64,000 nucleotides of DNA from Burkholderiales bacterium (GTDB lineage: Bacteria; Pseudomonadota; Gammaproteobacteria; Burkholderiales; Burkholderiaceae_C), in the NCBI GenBank assembly GCA_017307855.1, contig JAFKGD010000011.1:1-64000 (forward strand). The letters are read 5' to 3'. The notes below the pieces were generated by a model. It was not told the DNA's origin. It saw only the letters and a list, made by a program, of their open reading frames with translations, and searched no databases. Shown here one piece after another: positions 29,639-38,408 of this stretch. The stretch's first letter is position 1. Each line of letters begins with the position of its first letter. The translations under genes and the position numbers were made by a program.

Positions 29639-31959
29639 TCCGACAACTTCCTTCCATCGCATTCGCCGCCGGCCTCGCCACCGTGGCCTGGGTCGGGGCG
29701 GGCTACGTGGGCAGCCATCCGATGGCGCTGGCCATGACGGCGCTGATCGCCGCTTTCTATATCTGGGGCGCGGCCGAGTTGCGCCGCTACCGCGAAGCCA
29801 CCGACACGCTCGCCCACGCCGTGGCCGACGCACAGGAACCCGCCGGCCTGGCCGCCTGGATCGAGCGCCTGCACCCCTCGCTGCGCGAGCCGGTGCGCCA
29901 GCGCATCGAGGAGGGCCGCGCCAGTCTGCCGGGCCCGGCGCTCACGCCGTACCTGGCCGGCCTGCTGGTGCTGCTGGGCATGCTAGGCACCTTCCTGGGC
30001 ATGGTGGTGACGCTGCGTGGCACCGGCGCCGCGCTCGACACGGCGACCGACCTCGAATCCGTGCGCGCCGCGCTGGCCGCGCCCGTGCGAGGGCTGGGCC
30101 TGGCGTTCGGCGCATCGGTGGCGGGTGTGGCCACCTCGGCCATGCTGGGCCTGATGTCCTCGTTGCTGCGGCGCGAGCGGCTGCAGGCCGTGCAGGCGCT
30201 CGACGTGCGCATCGGCAGCACGCTGCGCGGCTTCTCGCGCGCGCACCAGCGCGAGGAATCGTTCCGCCTTCTGCAGCGTCAGGCCGAGGCGCTGCCGCTG
30301 GTGGCCGAGCGGCTGCAGTCGTTGATGGATTCGCTCGAGCGCCAGCATCAGGCGCTGGGTGATCGGCTGGCCGGCAGTCAGGACAGCTTCCACGCCCGCG
30401 TTGAAGCGTCCTACACCGGCCTCGCGGCCTCGGTGGACCAGTCGCTGCGCACCAGCCTGGCCGAGAGCGCGCGCGCCGCCGGCGCGGCCATCGCGCCGAT
30501 GGCCGAATCCACGCTGGCCGGGCTCGCACGCGAGGCTTCGGCGCTGCATGCCGGCGTGGCACAGGCCATGCAGGCGCAACTGGAAGCGCTGTCGGGCCGG
30601 TTCGACGAACGCGTCGACCGTGTGGCGAACCTCTGGACCGAGGCGCTGGCCGAGCAGCGCCGCACGCACGAGGTGGCGGGCACCCAGCTGGGCGACGCGC
30701 TGGGCCGCTTCACCACCGGCTTCGACGAAGGCGCGCAGGCGCTGGTCGACCGGGTGGCGAGCCGGCTGGAGCAGACGGTGGAGCGCGTCTCGACGCAAAC
30801 CGACGCGCTGCTGGCCCGCCAGCAGCAGGCCGGCGACGACCTCACCTCGGGCGCGCAGCAGGCGCTGTCGGCGGCCACGGCCGGCTTTGCCGACCAGGCG
30901 GCCGCGCTGCTGCGCACGGTGGAGCAGGCGCATGCCGACCTGCAGTCGCGCGTGGCCGAAGGCGACCAGCAGCGGCTGGCGGCCTGGACCGACGCGCTGG
31001 CCGCCATGGCGACAACACTGCAGCGCGAATGGCAGCAGGCCGGCGAGCACGCGGCGCGCCAGTTGCAGGCCGGCGAACAGATGGCTGCCGGCACGCTGCA
31101 GGCCCTGACCGCGGCCTCCGCCACGTTCGGCGAACAATCGGCCGCGCTGCTGCGCACGGTGGACGAAGCGCATGAGCGACTGCAGGCCAGCCTGGCCGGA
31201 CGCGAGCAGCAGCGCCTGGCCGCCTGGAGCGACGCCATCGGCGCGCAGACCGCCGCCTTGCAGGCCGAATGGAAGCAGGCCGGCGAGCACACCGCACGTC
31301 AGCAGCAGGCCATCTGCGACACGCTGGCGCAGACGGCACGCGACGTCACGGCGCAGGCGGAAACGCAGGCACGCCAGACGCTGGCCGAGATCCAGCAGCT
31401 GATGCAGGCCGCCGCCGAAGCGCCGCGCGCCGCCGCCAGCGTGATCGGCGAGCTGCGCCAGCAACTGTCGGACAGCATGGTCCGCGACAACGCCATGCTC
31501 GAAGAGCGCAGCCGCATCCTGGAGACGCTCGCCACCCTCCTCGACGCGGTCAACCACGCCAGCGGCGAGCAGCGCGCGGCCATCGACGCGCTGGTGTCGG
31601 CGTCGTCGGGCGTGCTCGAACGCGCGGGCGAGCGCTTCGCCGAGCACGCTGGCGCCGAAACGGCGCGCCTGCAGGACGCCGCCACCCATCTGGGCGAGGG
31701 TGCCGCCGATCTGACCCGCCTGGGCGAAGCCTTCGGCACGGCTGTCGAGCAGTTCAGCCAGACCAGCCAGCAACTGGGCGCGCAGTTGCAGCGCATCGAG
31801 GGCGCGCTGGGCCAGTCGATGGCCCGCAGCGACGAGCAACTGGCCTACTACGTGGCCCAGGCGCGCGACGTGGTGGACCTGAGCCTGCTGTCGCAAAAGC
31901 AGATCGTCGAGCAGTTGCAGCAGCTGGCGGCGGCGCCATCGCCGGGGGCGGCCCCATGA
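29635..31959 (+). CDS. MotA/ExbB/ZorA-like membrane protein with long DUF802 coiled-coil tail
   Basis: A 774-residue protein. Two helices near the N-terminus (residues about 8-50), then a cytoplasmic loop and a second pair at about 100-125 and 145-172. The latter carries the proton-channel pattern of MotA/TolQ/ExbB/ZorA: LLGMLGTFLGMVVTLRGTG followed by LGLAFGASVAGVATSAMLGL. Residues about 180-774 are a very long helical, coiled-coil-type tail with two DUF802 repeats (about 422-478 and 502-558). A channel plus long tail is the architecture of ZorA. The next gene is the matching MotB/ZorB-like partner. Likely an ion-driven stator-type motor; what it moves or signals is unknown. The ATG overlaps the DUF3348 stop. 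Confidence 0.85.
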   Translation: MIRQLPSIAFAAGLATVAWVGAGYVGSHPMALAMTALIAAFYIWGAAELRRYREATDTLAHAVADAQEPAGLAAWIERLHPSLREPVRQRIEEGRASLPGPALTPYLAGLLVLLGMLGTFLGMVVTLRGTGAALDTATDLESVRAALAAPVRGLGLAFGASVAGVATSAMLGLMSSLLRRERLQAVQALDVRIGSTLRGFSRAHQREESFRLLQRQAEALPLVAERLQSLMDSLERQHQALGDRLAGSQDSFHARVEASYTGLAASVDQSLRTSLAESARAAGAAIAPMAESTLAGLAREASALHAGVAQAMQAQLEALSGRFDERVDRVANLWTEALAEQRRTHEVAGTQLGDALGRFTTGFDEGAQALVDRVASRLEQTVERVSTQTDALLARQQQAGDDLTSGAQQALSAATAGFADQAAALLRTVEQAHADLQSRVAEGDQQRLAAWTDALAAMATTLQREWQQAGEHAARQLQAGEQMAAGTLQALTAASATFGEQSAALLRTVDEAHERLQASLAGREQQRLAAWSDAIGAQTAALQAEWKQAGEHTARQQQAICDTLAQTARDVTAQAETQARQTLAEIQQLMQAAAEAPRAAASVIGELRQQLSDSMVRDNAMLEERSRILETLATLLDAVNHASGEQRAAIDALVSASSGVLERAGERFAEHAGAETARLQDAATHLGEGAADLTRLGEAFGTAVEQFSQTSQQLGAQLQRIEGALGQSMARSDEQLAYYVAQARDVVDLSLLSQKQIVEQLQQLAAAPSPGAAP
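30898..31305 (+). repeat. Two DUF802 repeats, 240 bases apart
   Basis: The blocks beginning near 30898 and 31138 encode near-identical segments of about 56 residues (AALLRTVEQAHADLQ and AALLRTVDEAHERLQ, each ending near EW.QAGEH.ARQ). The DNA gccgcgctgctgcgcacggt is identical in both, showing a fairly recent tandem duplication inside the tail. Confidence 0.8.
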
Positions 31960-32606
31960 TGGCCGACGAGATCGACGACGGCATCGAGCCGTCGGTGCCG
32001 GTCTGGGCCGTCTTCGGCGACCTGATGGCCGGGCTCGTCGGCGCGCTGGCGCTCGTGCTGGTCGCGGCGCTGGGCATGCAGCTGGATCTGGCCGAACGCC
32101 TGAAGACCGAAATCGCGCAGCGCGAAGTCCAGACGCAGCGGCTGCAGGCGCTGGAGCAGGCCCTGGCCGGGCCGCTGGCCGCCGGCCGCGTGACGCTGGA
32201 CAACGGCCGCATCGGCATCAGCGGCAGCGTGCTGTTCGCCTTCAACTCGGCCGATCTGCAACCCGAGGGCCGCCAGCTGCTGCGCAGCCTGGCCGAGCCG
32301 CTGGCCGCCTATCTGAAGGCGCGCGACGAGGTACTCATGGTCAGCGGCTTCACCGACAACCGCCAGGTGCGCGACGGCGCACGCCGCTTCACCGACAACT
32401 GGGAGCTGTCGGCCCAGCGCGCGCTCACCGTGACGCGCGCGCTGATCGACGATGGCCTGCCGGCGTCGGCCGTGTTCGCCGCGGCGTTCGGTTCCGAGCA
32501 GGCCGTGGCGTCCAATGCCGATGCCGAAGGCCGTGCGCGCAACCGCCGCGTCGAAATGTCGCCGACCCCGCGCCCGGCGCGCACCGTGGCACCGCCCCGT
32601 GGCTGA
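31956..32606 (+). CDS. MotB/ZorB-like protein with OmpA peptidoglycan-binding domain
   Basis: A 216-residue protein with one N-terminal membrane helix (VWAVFGDLMAGLVGALALVL) carrying Asp22 at the place of the proton-accepting Asp of MotB/ZorB, a short coiled linker, and a C-terminal OmpA domain (LFAFNSADLQPEGRQLLRSL, SGFTDNRQVRDG, GRARNRRVEM). It should anchor the stator to the cell wall. It overlaps the DUF802 gene by four bases and the DUF2894 gene by eight, so they are made together. A second ATG one codon later is equally possible. Confidence 0.88.
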   Translation: MMADEIDDGIEPSVPVWAVFGDLMAGLVGALALVLVAALGMQLDLAERLKTEIAQREVQTQRLQALEQALAGPLAAGRVTLDNGRIGISGSVLFAFNSADLQPEGRQLLRSLAEPLAAYLKARDEVLMVSGFTDNRQVRDGARRFTDNWELSAQRALTVTRALIDDGLPASAVFAAAFGSEQAVASNADAEGRARNRRVEMSPTPRPARTVAPPRG

Positions 32607-33036
32607 ACCGGCCGCTGCCTCCGCCGCGCCGGCGCCGCGCCGCGGCCCGCTGGGCGAGCTGGCCGACCGGCTGAACGCCAAGGCCGTGGGACACGCCGAT
32701 CCCGCGGCCCCCCCGCCGGGCGGCGTCCCGGCGCCCGGCCTGCCCGAGCCCGGCACGCTGGAGTACTTCCGCCGCACCTGGTCACGGCTGGACGCCGGTC
32801 GGCGGCTGGCCCAGGCGCTGGCCGAGGTGCCCGAGAATGCCGGCCCGATCAATTCGCAGCAACTGGTGCATCGCTCGCTGGTGCTGATGAACGGGTTGTC
32901 GCCCGCCTACCTGCAGCATTTCCTGGCGCATGCCGACGCCTTGCTGTGGCTGGACGAGCACGCCCGAGGCGGTCCGGCACCGGCCGCGCCAACCAGCGCC
33001 GGCGGGGCGCGCCGCGGCCGGGGCAAGGCGGCCTGA
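32599..33036 (+). CDS. DUF2894 protein
   Basis: A 145-residue protein with a Pro/Ala-rich start, the DUF2894 core (LEYFRRTWSRLDAGRRLAQA, AGPINSQQLVHRSLVLMNGL, SPAYLQHFLAHADALLWLDE) and a basic Gly/Arg tail. No membrane helix. The start is a GTG inside the end of the preceding gene; no ATG precedes the core. Fourth and last gene of the DUF3348-stator operon. Function unknown. Confidence 0.8.
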   Translation: MAEPAAASAAPAPRRGPLGELADRLNAKAVGHADPAAPPPGGVPAPGLPEPGTLEYFRRTWSRLDAGRRLAQALAEVPENAGPINSQQLVHRSLVLMNGLSPAYLQHFLAHADALLWLDEHARGGPAPAAPTSAGGARRGRGKAA

Positions 33037-33212
33037 GCGGGCCGGCGCGCGAGGTGGGCATGTCTCGTGCATGCCCTTTCGTCGAACAAAGCCCGGTAAT
33101 CCCGGACTGGACGCAGGCTCCGCCCTACCGGAGTACCCGCCGCTGCATAGAATAGGCACCGCGTTGCTCCGCCCAAGGGGGGTGGAGATTGCGGAACGCC
33201 GCACACCTGAAT

Positions 33213-35876
33213 ATGGCCTTGGAATCGTTCGCTCTCCAGAATTGCCTAGACCACGCGGCGGACGACGGGCAAGCCTCGTTCGCGCGCTGCGTCGACAACA
33301 CGGTCAAGGTGCTGCAGGACGCCGAAGGCAAAAGCATCAGCAGCGCCAGCCGCAACGAGCTCACCCTGGCCTGGCGCACGCTGGCCAACCTGCGCGATCC
33401 CCTCTCGCGCCGCTACGCGGCCCTGCTGCGCGATGCGCTCAACGCCGAGACTGCGACGGCGATGCGGCTGGCGGCCAACCCCAATCCCAATGCCACGGGC
33501 CAGTTCGTGGTGCCCAAGTCAGCGACGTCCGATTTCGATCCGTTCGGCGACGGCGACTCGGGCTTCGGTGGACGCGACTTCACACTGGTCGACGACTCCG
33601 CGCTGTCGCAATCGATCGAAGTGTCCCGCCTGCTGCAGCGCCTCTCGGGCATCCTCGAGTCCAGCATGCTGGCCGTGGACGGCCTGGTGAGTTCGGCGCT
33701 CGGGCTCACGCACATCGCCCCGCAGTTCAATCCGTTCCGCGCCGACATCTTCGCGCGCGTGGTGCGTGCAACGCTGGACGAGGCCGGCGCCGAATCGGGC
33801 ACGGTGACCGTCTGGCTCGCGCACATCGCGCCGCCGCTGGGCGACGAGATCAAGTCGGTCTATGCGCGCGTGATCCGCGATCTCAAGGAAGCCGGCGTAC
33901 AGGCGGTCGGCTACAAGGTCGGGCAGGCGCCGGAATCACCCTCCGGCGCTGGCGGCTCGTCCACCGGCGAATCCGGCAGCCCCGACAGCGGCCATGGCGG
34001 GCTCGGGGGCCCCGGTGGCGGTAGCGGCGGCATGGGCGGCGGCGCCGGTGGCAGCGGTGCGGGGGGTGCCGGCGGCGGCACCTACATCGGCGACCCGGTG
34101 GTGGTGGACATGGCCGACGAGCAGGTGAGCGGCGAGTTGCTGCGCCAGTTCTTCGCCAATCCGGCGGCGCCCGCGCCCACCGGCCCGGCACCGCGCGTGC
34201 TGGCGCCGGCCTTCTACGAATCGGTGGACCGCGAGCTGGCGCAACTGCGCGACGAGCTCGACACCGAAGTGCTGCCCGACTCGCCCGAAAACTACCGCGA
34301 CGTCCCGCCCATCGAGCGGCCGATGCGCTACGTCGACGCCTCGATGGGCCTGAGCTCGCCGATGTGGGGCGAGTACGCGCGCGCCAGGGAGCGCGCTCTG
34401 GTACGCACGCAGCTCAAGCGCGACGCGCAGTACGTCGACCAGGTGCTGGGCCTGGAGCTGGTGCGCGAGCTGCTCAACCAGGTGGCGCGCGACGCCCGCC
34501 TGCTGGGCGCCATGCGCGAGGCCATCCTGGCGCTGGAGCCGGCGCTGCTGCGCCTGGCGATGATCGACCCGCGCTTCTTCTCCGACACCGCGCATCCGGG
34601 CCGCCGGCTGATCGAGCGCGTGGCGCAGCGCAGCTTCCGCTACAACGACGAGCTCGCGCCCGATTTCAACGAATTCCTCGAACCCATCGGCTCGGCCTTC
34701 AACGGCCTGAACCATCTGGAAGAAGTCACCGACGCCAAGCCCTTCGAGGCCGCGCTCGGCAAGCTCGAAGGGCTGTGGACCGAGCAGGACCAGGCCGACG
34801 CCGAACCGCGCAACGCCGTCGTCGAAGCCATGCGCTTCGCCGAAGAGCGCCAGGCGCTGGCCAACCAGCTGGCCTACGAGATCAGCCAGCGCACTGACCT
34901 CGACCTGGTGCCGGCCGTCATCCTCGACTTCCTCTACAACCGCTGGACGCTGGTGATGGCGCATGCGCGCCTGAAGGACACGAAGAACCAGCTCGACCCG
35001 GGCGGCTTCGGCTCGCTGGTGTCCGACCTGCTCTGGAGCACCAAGCACGAGCTCACGCTCAACAACCCCGTCAAGCTCATCGGCCTGATCCCCTCGGTGC
35101 TGCGCAAGATCAACGAGGGCCTGGAGATGCTGGGCCAGGACGATGCCGAGCGCCAATCGATCTTCGACACGCTCGAACGCCTGCACAAGCCCGTGCTCGA
35201 CCTGTGCCGCACGCGCAACCGCCGCGACTGGAAAGACGGCTTCCTCGACGCACGCCCCGAGGCACCCGAGGCGCCGGCCACGGCCGAGGAACGCAAGCCC
35301 AAGCCCGCGGCCCGGCCCTGGATCGGACGCGAGGCGCTCGAAGCCGTGGGCTTCGAGGAGCCCGGTCTGCTGGCCGGCGAAAGCGGCGACAGCCAGTTCG
35401 ATTCGTCGCTGTTCGAATCCTCATCCCTGTCGCCGGATTCGGGCGCCGTGCCGCTCGATTCCGGTGCCGCGCCGCTGGACGACGCCGCTGCCGCCGGCTC
35501 TGCCGTGCCGGCCGGGCCTGGCGTCGAACTCACGCCCTCGCAGATCATCAAGGGCCTCAAGCTCGGCGGCTGGGTCGACCTGCATTCGCAGAAAGCCTGG
35601 CTGCGCGCGCAGCTCATCTGGGCGAGCCAGCGCCGCACGCTCTTCATGTTCGAGAGCCAGAACAACCGGCCGCACTCCATGACGCGGCGCAGCTGCGAAC
35701 GCCTGATCCGCGCCCGCGAATTGCGGCCGGTGGACATGCAGGAAGTGGTGGCGCGCGCGCTGCAGGCGATCGCACGGGAAGCGGCCGGTGCACCGGCCGA
35801 CGAGTCCCAGGGCCCGGAATCGGTCTCCGCACCCGAGGCCGACCAGCGCGAGCCGGGGTTGCAGCCCGCGGCGTGA
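33213..35876 (+). CDS. DUF1631 protein with Gly-rich insert
   Basis: An 887-residue cytoplasmic protein of the DUF1631 family (PRFFSDTAHPGRRLIERVAQ, FLYNRWTLVMAHARLKD, and at the end LKLGGWVDLHSQKAWLRAQL then ASQRRTLFMFES). The terminal block resembles a PilZ-like motif region found at the end of this family, so c-di-GMP or regulatory function has been suggested but is not shown here. Residues about 240-295 are an almost pure Gly/Ser stretch, probably a flexible linker. The start is uncertain: a TTG eight codons earlier is also open. It is 176 bases after DUF2894 and may have its own promoter. Confidence 0.78.
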   Translation: MALESFALQNCLDHAADDGQASFARCVDNTVKVLQDAEGKSISSASRNELTLAWRTLANLRDPLSRRYAALLRDALNAETATAMRLAANPNPNATGQFVVPKSATSDFDPFGDGDSGFGGRDFTLVDDSALSQSIEVSRLLQRLSGILESSMLAVDGLVSSALGLTHIAPQFNPFRADIFARVVRATLDEAGAESGTVTVWLAHIAPPLGDEIKSVYARVIRDLKEAGVQAVGYKVGQAPESPSGAGGSSTGESGSPDSGHGGLGGPGGGSGGMGGGAGGSGAGGAGGGTYIGDPVVVDMADEQVSGELLRQFFANPAAPAPTGPAPRVLAPAFYESVDRELAQLRDELDTEVLPDSPENYRDVPPIERPMRYVDASMGLSSPMWGEYARARERALVRTQLKRDAQYVDQVLGLELVRELLNQVARDARLLGAMREAILALEPALLRLAMIDPRFFSDTAHPGRRLIERVAQRSFRYNDELAPDFNEFLEPIGSAFNGLNHLEEVTDAKPFEAALGKLEGLWTEQDQADAEPRNAVVEAMRFAEERQALANQLAYEISQRTDLDLVPAVILDFLYNRWTLVMAHARLKDTKNQLDPGGFGSLVSDLLWSTKHELTLNNPVKLIGLIPSVLRKINEGLEMLGQDDAERQSIFDTLERLHKPVLDLCRTRNRRDWKDGFLDARPEAPEAPATAEERKPKPAARPWIGREALEAVGFEEPGLLAGESGDSQFDSSLFESSSLSPDSGAVPLDSGAAPLDDAAAAGSAVPAGPGVELTPSQIIKGLKLGGWVDLHSQKAWLRAQLIWASQRRTLFMFESQNNRPHSMTRRSCERLIRARELRPVDMQEVVARALQAIAREAAGAPADESQGPESVSAPEADQREPGLQPAA

Positions 35877-35915
35877 CCGCACGGCCGGCAGCGCGCAGGC
35901 GCCGCCGGCCGCCGT

Positions 35916-38123
35916 TCAGAACTTGAAGTTCGCCGTGACCAGCGCCGAGCGGGGCGCACCCGGGGTGTAGCGGTTGCCGTTGTTGTTGATGGTGGCCAGA
36001 TAGAACTTGTCGGCCAGGTTGTACACGTTGAGCTGGAGCGAGACGTTCTTGCTCACCTCGTACGACGCCATCGCATCGAACACCCAGTAGCTCGGCATCT
36101 CGGGCATGTTGGCGGCCGGCGTATTGGTCGTCTGGCGAGCCACGCTGGACATGTAGCGCGCGCCGCCACCCAGCGTGATGCCGTGGCCGAGCCGGTAGGT
36201 GGTCCACGAGGTGAACGAGAGGTCGGGCGACCACTGCAGCGTGGCACCCTGCGCCGCCGTGTTGCTCTGTGCCAGCTTGGTGTTCATCTTGGCGATTCCG
36301 GCGCTGACCGACCACGCTTTGGTGATCTCGCCCACCAGGCCCAGTTCGATACCGTTGACGGTCTTCTTGCCGAGCTGGATGACTTCACCAGGCAAGGTGC
36401 CGGTGGCCGCGATTTCGTTCTTGTTCTCGCTGCGATAGATCGCGCCGGTGACGGCGAGCCGGTTGTCCAGCAAATCCCATTTGGTGCCGAACTCGAGGTT
36501 GGTGGCCTTCTGCGGATCCAGGTTCGGATTGTTGATGTTGGTCGCCGTCGCGTTGAGCGAGAAGTTGCTGCCGCCCGGCGGCTGCTGCGACGTCGAGAAC
36601 GAGCCATAAATGCTTCCGTTGGCAGCCGGCTTGTACACGGCACCGAGCTTCCAGCTCACGATGCTGTCGGAATCGGTGATCTCGGTCACGGCGCCGTTGG
36701 CCGCGATGTCCTTGTTGACCACCTTGTACTTGTCCAGCCGCAGGCCGCCGTTGAGCAGCCACTGATCGTTGAGCTTGAGGGTGTCGAAGGCATAGAGCCC
36801 CAGCGTGGTGACGCGGTCTCGGTCCTGCACCCCGGAGAAGCCGAGCGTGGTGTATGCGGTCGTGAGCTGGGACGGATCGGGGCTGTAGGCATTGGCGGCC
36901 GGTATGCCCGCCACGGTGCTGTAGGCGCGATTGTGCTGGCGCTCCTGGATCAGCTCGACGCCCGTGCTCAGGGTGTGTTCGTAGGCACCGGTCTTGAATG
37001 TGGTGGTGAGGTTGGTCTGGTTGGTGAAGAGCTCGTTCTCCTGCCATTTGGTCTGGCGCGAGCGACTCACGGTGATCGGATTGCCGGCCGTGGCGGCGCC
37101 CGGTGCGAACAGCATCAGGTCGTGTCGCACGCGAGCGACGCGCGTGGTGTTGCGCAGCGTGGTTCCGGCCGCCAGATCGTGCTCGATGCGGGCGGTCAGC
37201 ACGTCGCCATCGACTTTCTCGAAGTCGGAGAGGGAACCGTAGTAGTTCTCGCGGCTGGCCCGCGCCTGGCCTGCGATCGTGGTGTAGTTGGGCAGGCCCA
37301 GGGTCGTGACGCCGCCATCGGGCCGGTTGTCCTGCTCGACGTGCTCGTAGCTCAGGAACGTGCGTGTCGGCGTGTTCAGCCCGAGCGCCAGCGACGGCGC
37401 GAAAGACACGCCCTTGTTGCGCACGTAGTCGCGGCCCGGTACGCCACCGTCCTGCACCATGGCGTTGAAGCGGATGGCCGATGTCTCGCCGAGGATGCGG
37501 TTGACGTCGATCGTGCCACGCTTCTGATCGGCCGTCCCCAAGCTGCCGGAGCCCGAGACGAAGTTCTCCAGGCGCGGCACCTTCGTGGCCAGGTTGATCG
37601 TGCCGGACGGCGCACCGCGGCCGAACTCGGAGCCTGAAGGGCCCTTGATGATTTCGACCTGCTCGATGTTGTACATGTCACGGGGGAAGTTGCCCAGATC
37701 GCGAACGCCGTCGATGTAGACGCTGCCCGACGAATCGAAGCCGCGCATGAAGATGTTGTCCTTGGTATTGCTGTTGCCGCCCTCGCCCAGGGTCATCGTG
37801 ATGCCCGGCGTGTTGCGCAGCGCCTCCAGCAGGGTTCGCGCGCCCTGCTCCTGAAGAATTTCCTTCTTGATGACGGTGATCGTTTGCGGCGTGTCGACCA
37901 GCGGCTGCGTGAACTTGGGCGACGAAACCTTGTCGGCCTTGTAGTCGCCGCCCTCTGCGGACTCCTGCACCTGAACGGCTGGCAAGGTGCCGCCGCTGCT
38001 CGTCCCCTGCGCTGCGGCGGGTAGCGCCGTGAGCGCCAGCACGGCGGCCGCGGCGGCGGTCAATCGGGGATGGATGTGGCGGCGGTGTGCGTCGGCCGGC
38101 TTGAGGTTCTTGGTGTGTGCCAT
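35916..38123 (-). CDS. TonB-dependent catecholate-type siderophore receptor
   Basis: A 735-residue outer-membrane receptor: signal peptide (to about residue 39), plug domain (DTPQTITVIKKEILQEQGAR, NIFMRGFDSSGSVYIDGVRD, VEIIKGPSGSEFGRGAPSGT) and a 22-strand barrel ending in the typical aromatic residue (ALVTANFKF). The plug is of the Fiu/CirA-like catecholate type. It imports ferric siderophore with TonB-ExbBD energy. The Fur box upstream indicates iron repression. It stands alone; no synthesis or ABC genes are nearby. Ligand is inferred only broadly. Confidence 0.9.
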   Translation of the reverse strand: MAHTKNLKPADAHRRHIHPRLTAAAAAVLALTALPAAAQGTSSGGTLPAVQVQESAEGGDYKADKVSSPKFTQPLVDTPQTITVIKKEILQEQGARTLLEALRNTPGITMTLGEGGNSNTKDNIFMRGFDSSGSVYIDGVRDLGNFPRDMYNIEQVEIIKGPSGSEFGRGAPSGTINLATKVPRLENFVSGSGSLGTADQKRGTIDVNRILGETSAIRFNAMVQDGGVPGRDYVRNKGVSFAPSLALGLNTPTRTFLSYEHVEQDNRPDGGVTTLGLPNYTTIAGQARASRENYYGSLSDFEKVDGDVLTARIEHDLAAGTTLRNTTRVARVRHDLMLFAPGAATAGNPITVSRSRQTKWQENELFTNQTNLTTTFKTGAYEHTLSTGVELIQERQHNRAYSTVAGIPAANAYSPDPSQLTTAYTTLGFSGVQDRDRVTTLGLYAFDTLKLNDQWLLNGGLRLDKYKVVNKDIAANGAVTEITDSDSIVSWKLGAVYKPAANGSIYGSFSTSQQPPGGSNFSLNATATNINNPNLDPQKATNLEFGTKWDLLDNRLAVTGAIYRSENKNEIAATGTLPGEVIQLGKKTVNGIELGLVGEITKAWSVSAGIAKMNTKLAQSNTAAQGATLQWSPDLSFTSWTTYRLGHGITLGGGARYMSSVARQTTNTPAANMPEMPSYWVFDAMASYEVSKNVSLQLNVYNLADKFYLATINNNGNRYTPGAPRSALVTANFKF

Positions 38124-38259
38124 GGGTTCCAGACGGATGGAGGGAGAAGAAACGGGAACGTCCTGGCTGGCGTTCTGCCGTTCGTACCGTCTGGAGAGTT
38201 CTGGCGGTCCGGCGGGGCGGATGGCGGGCTGGGTGACGAGGCACAGGGCCTCAGTGTTT

Positions 38260-38278
38260 GCAAATGATAATTACTCTC
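38260..38278 (-). promoter_or_regulatory. Fur box upstream of the siderophore receptor
   Basis: gcaaatgataattactctc matches the 19-base Fur consensus at 14 positions by eye, including the core aatgataat. It lies 137 bases before the receptor ATG in an AT-rich spot. Repression by Fe-Fur is expected. Confidence 0.7.
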
Positions 38279-38408
38279 ATAAACAAATCAACACCCGGCG
38301 GATACATCGCGGACATGTGTTGCGAAAGCGCTGCAATGCGCGCCGGCCCGTGCGGCGGCACGAGCCACGCTGCGGCGCCCTCGCGGCAGCCACCGGAGGC
38401 GCGGGTCG

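Noticed and set aside
28901-33036. A bona fide Zorya defence system
   Set aside because: The ZorA- and ZorB-like parts are present, but no ZorC, ZorD helicase or ZorE nuclease is found, and the partners are Burkholderiales housekeeping-type DUFs, so only a likeness is claimed.
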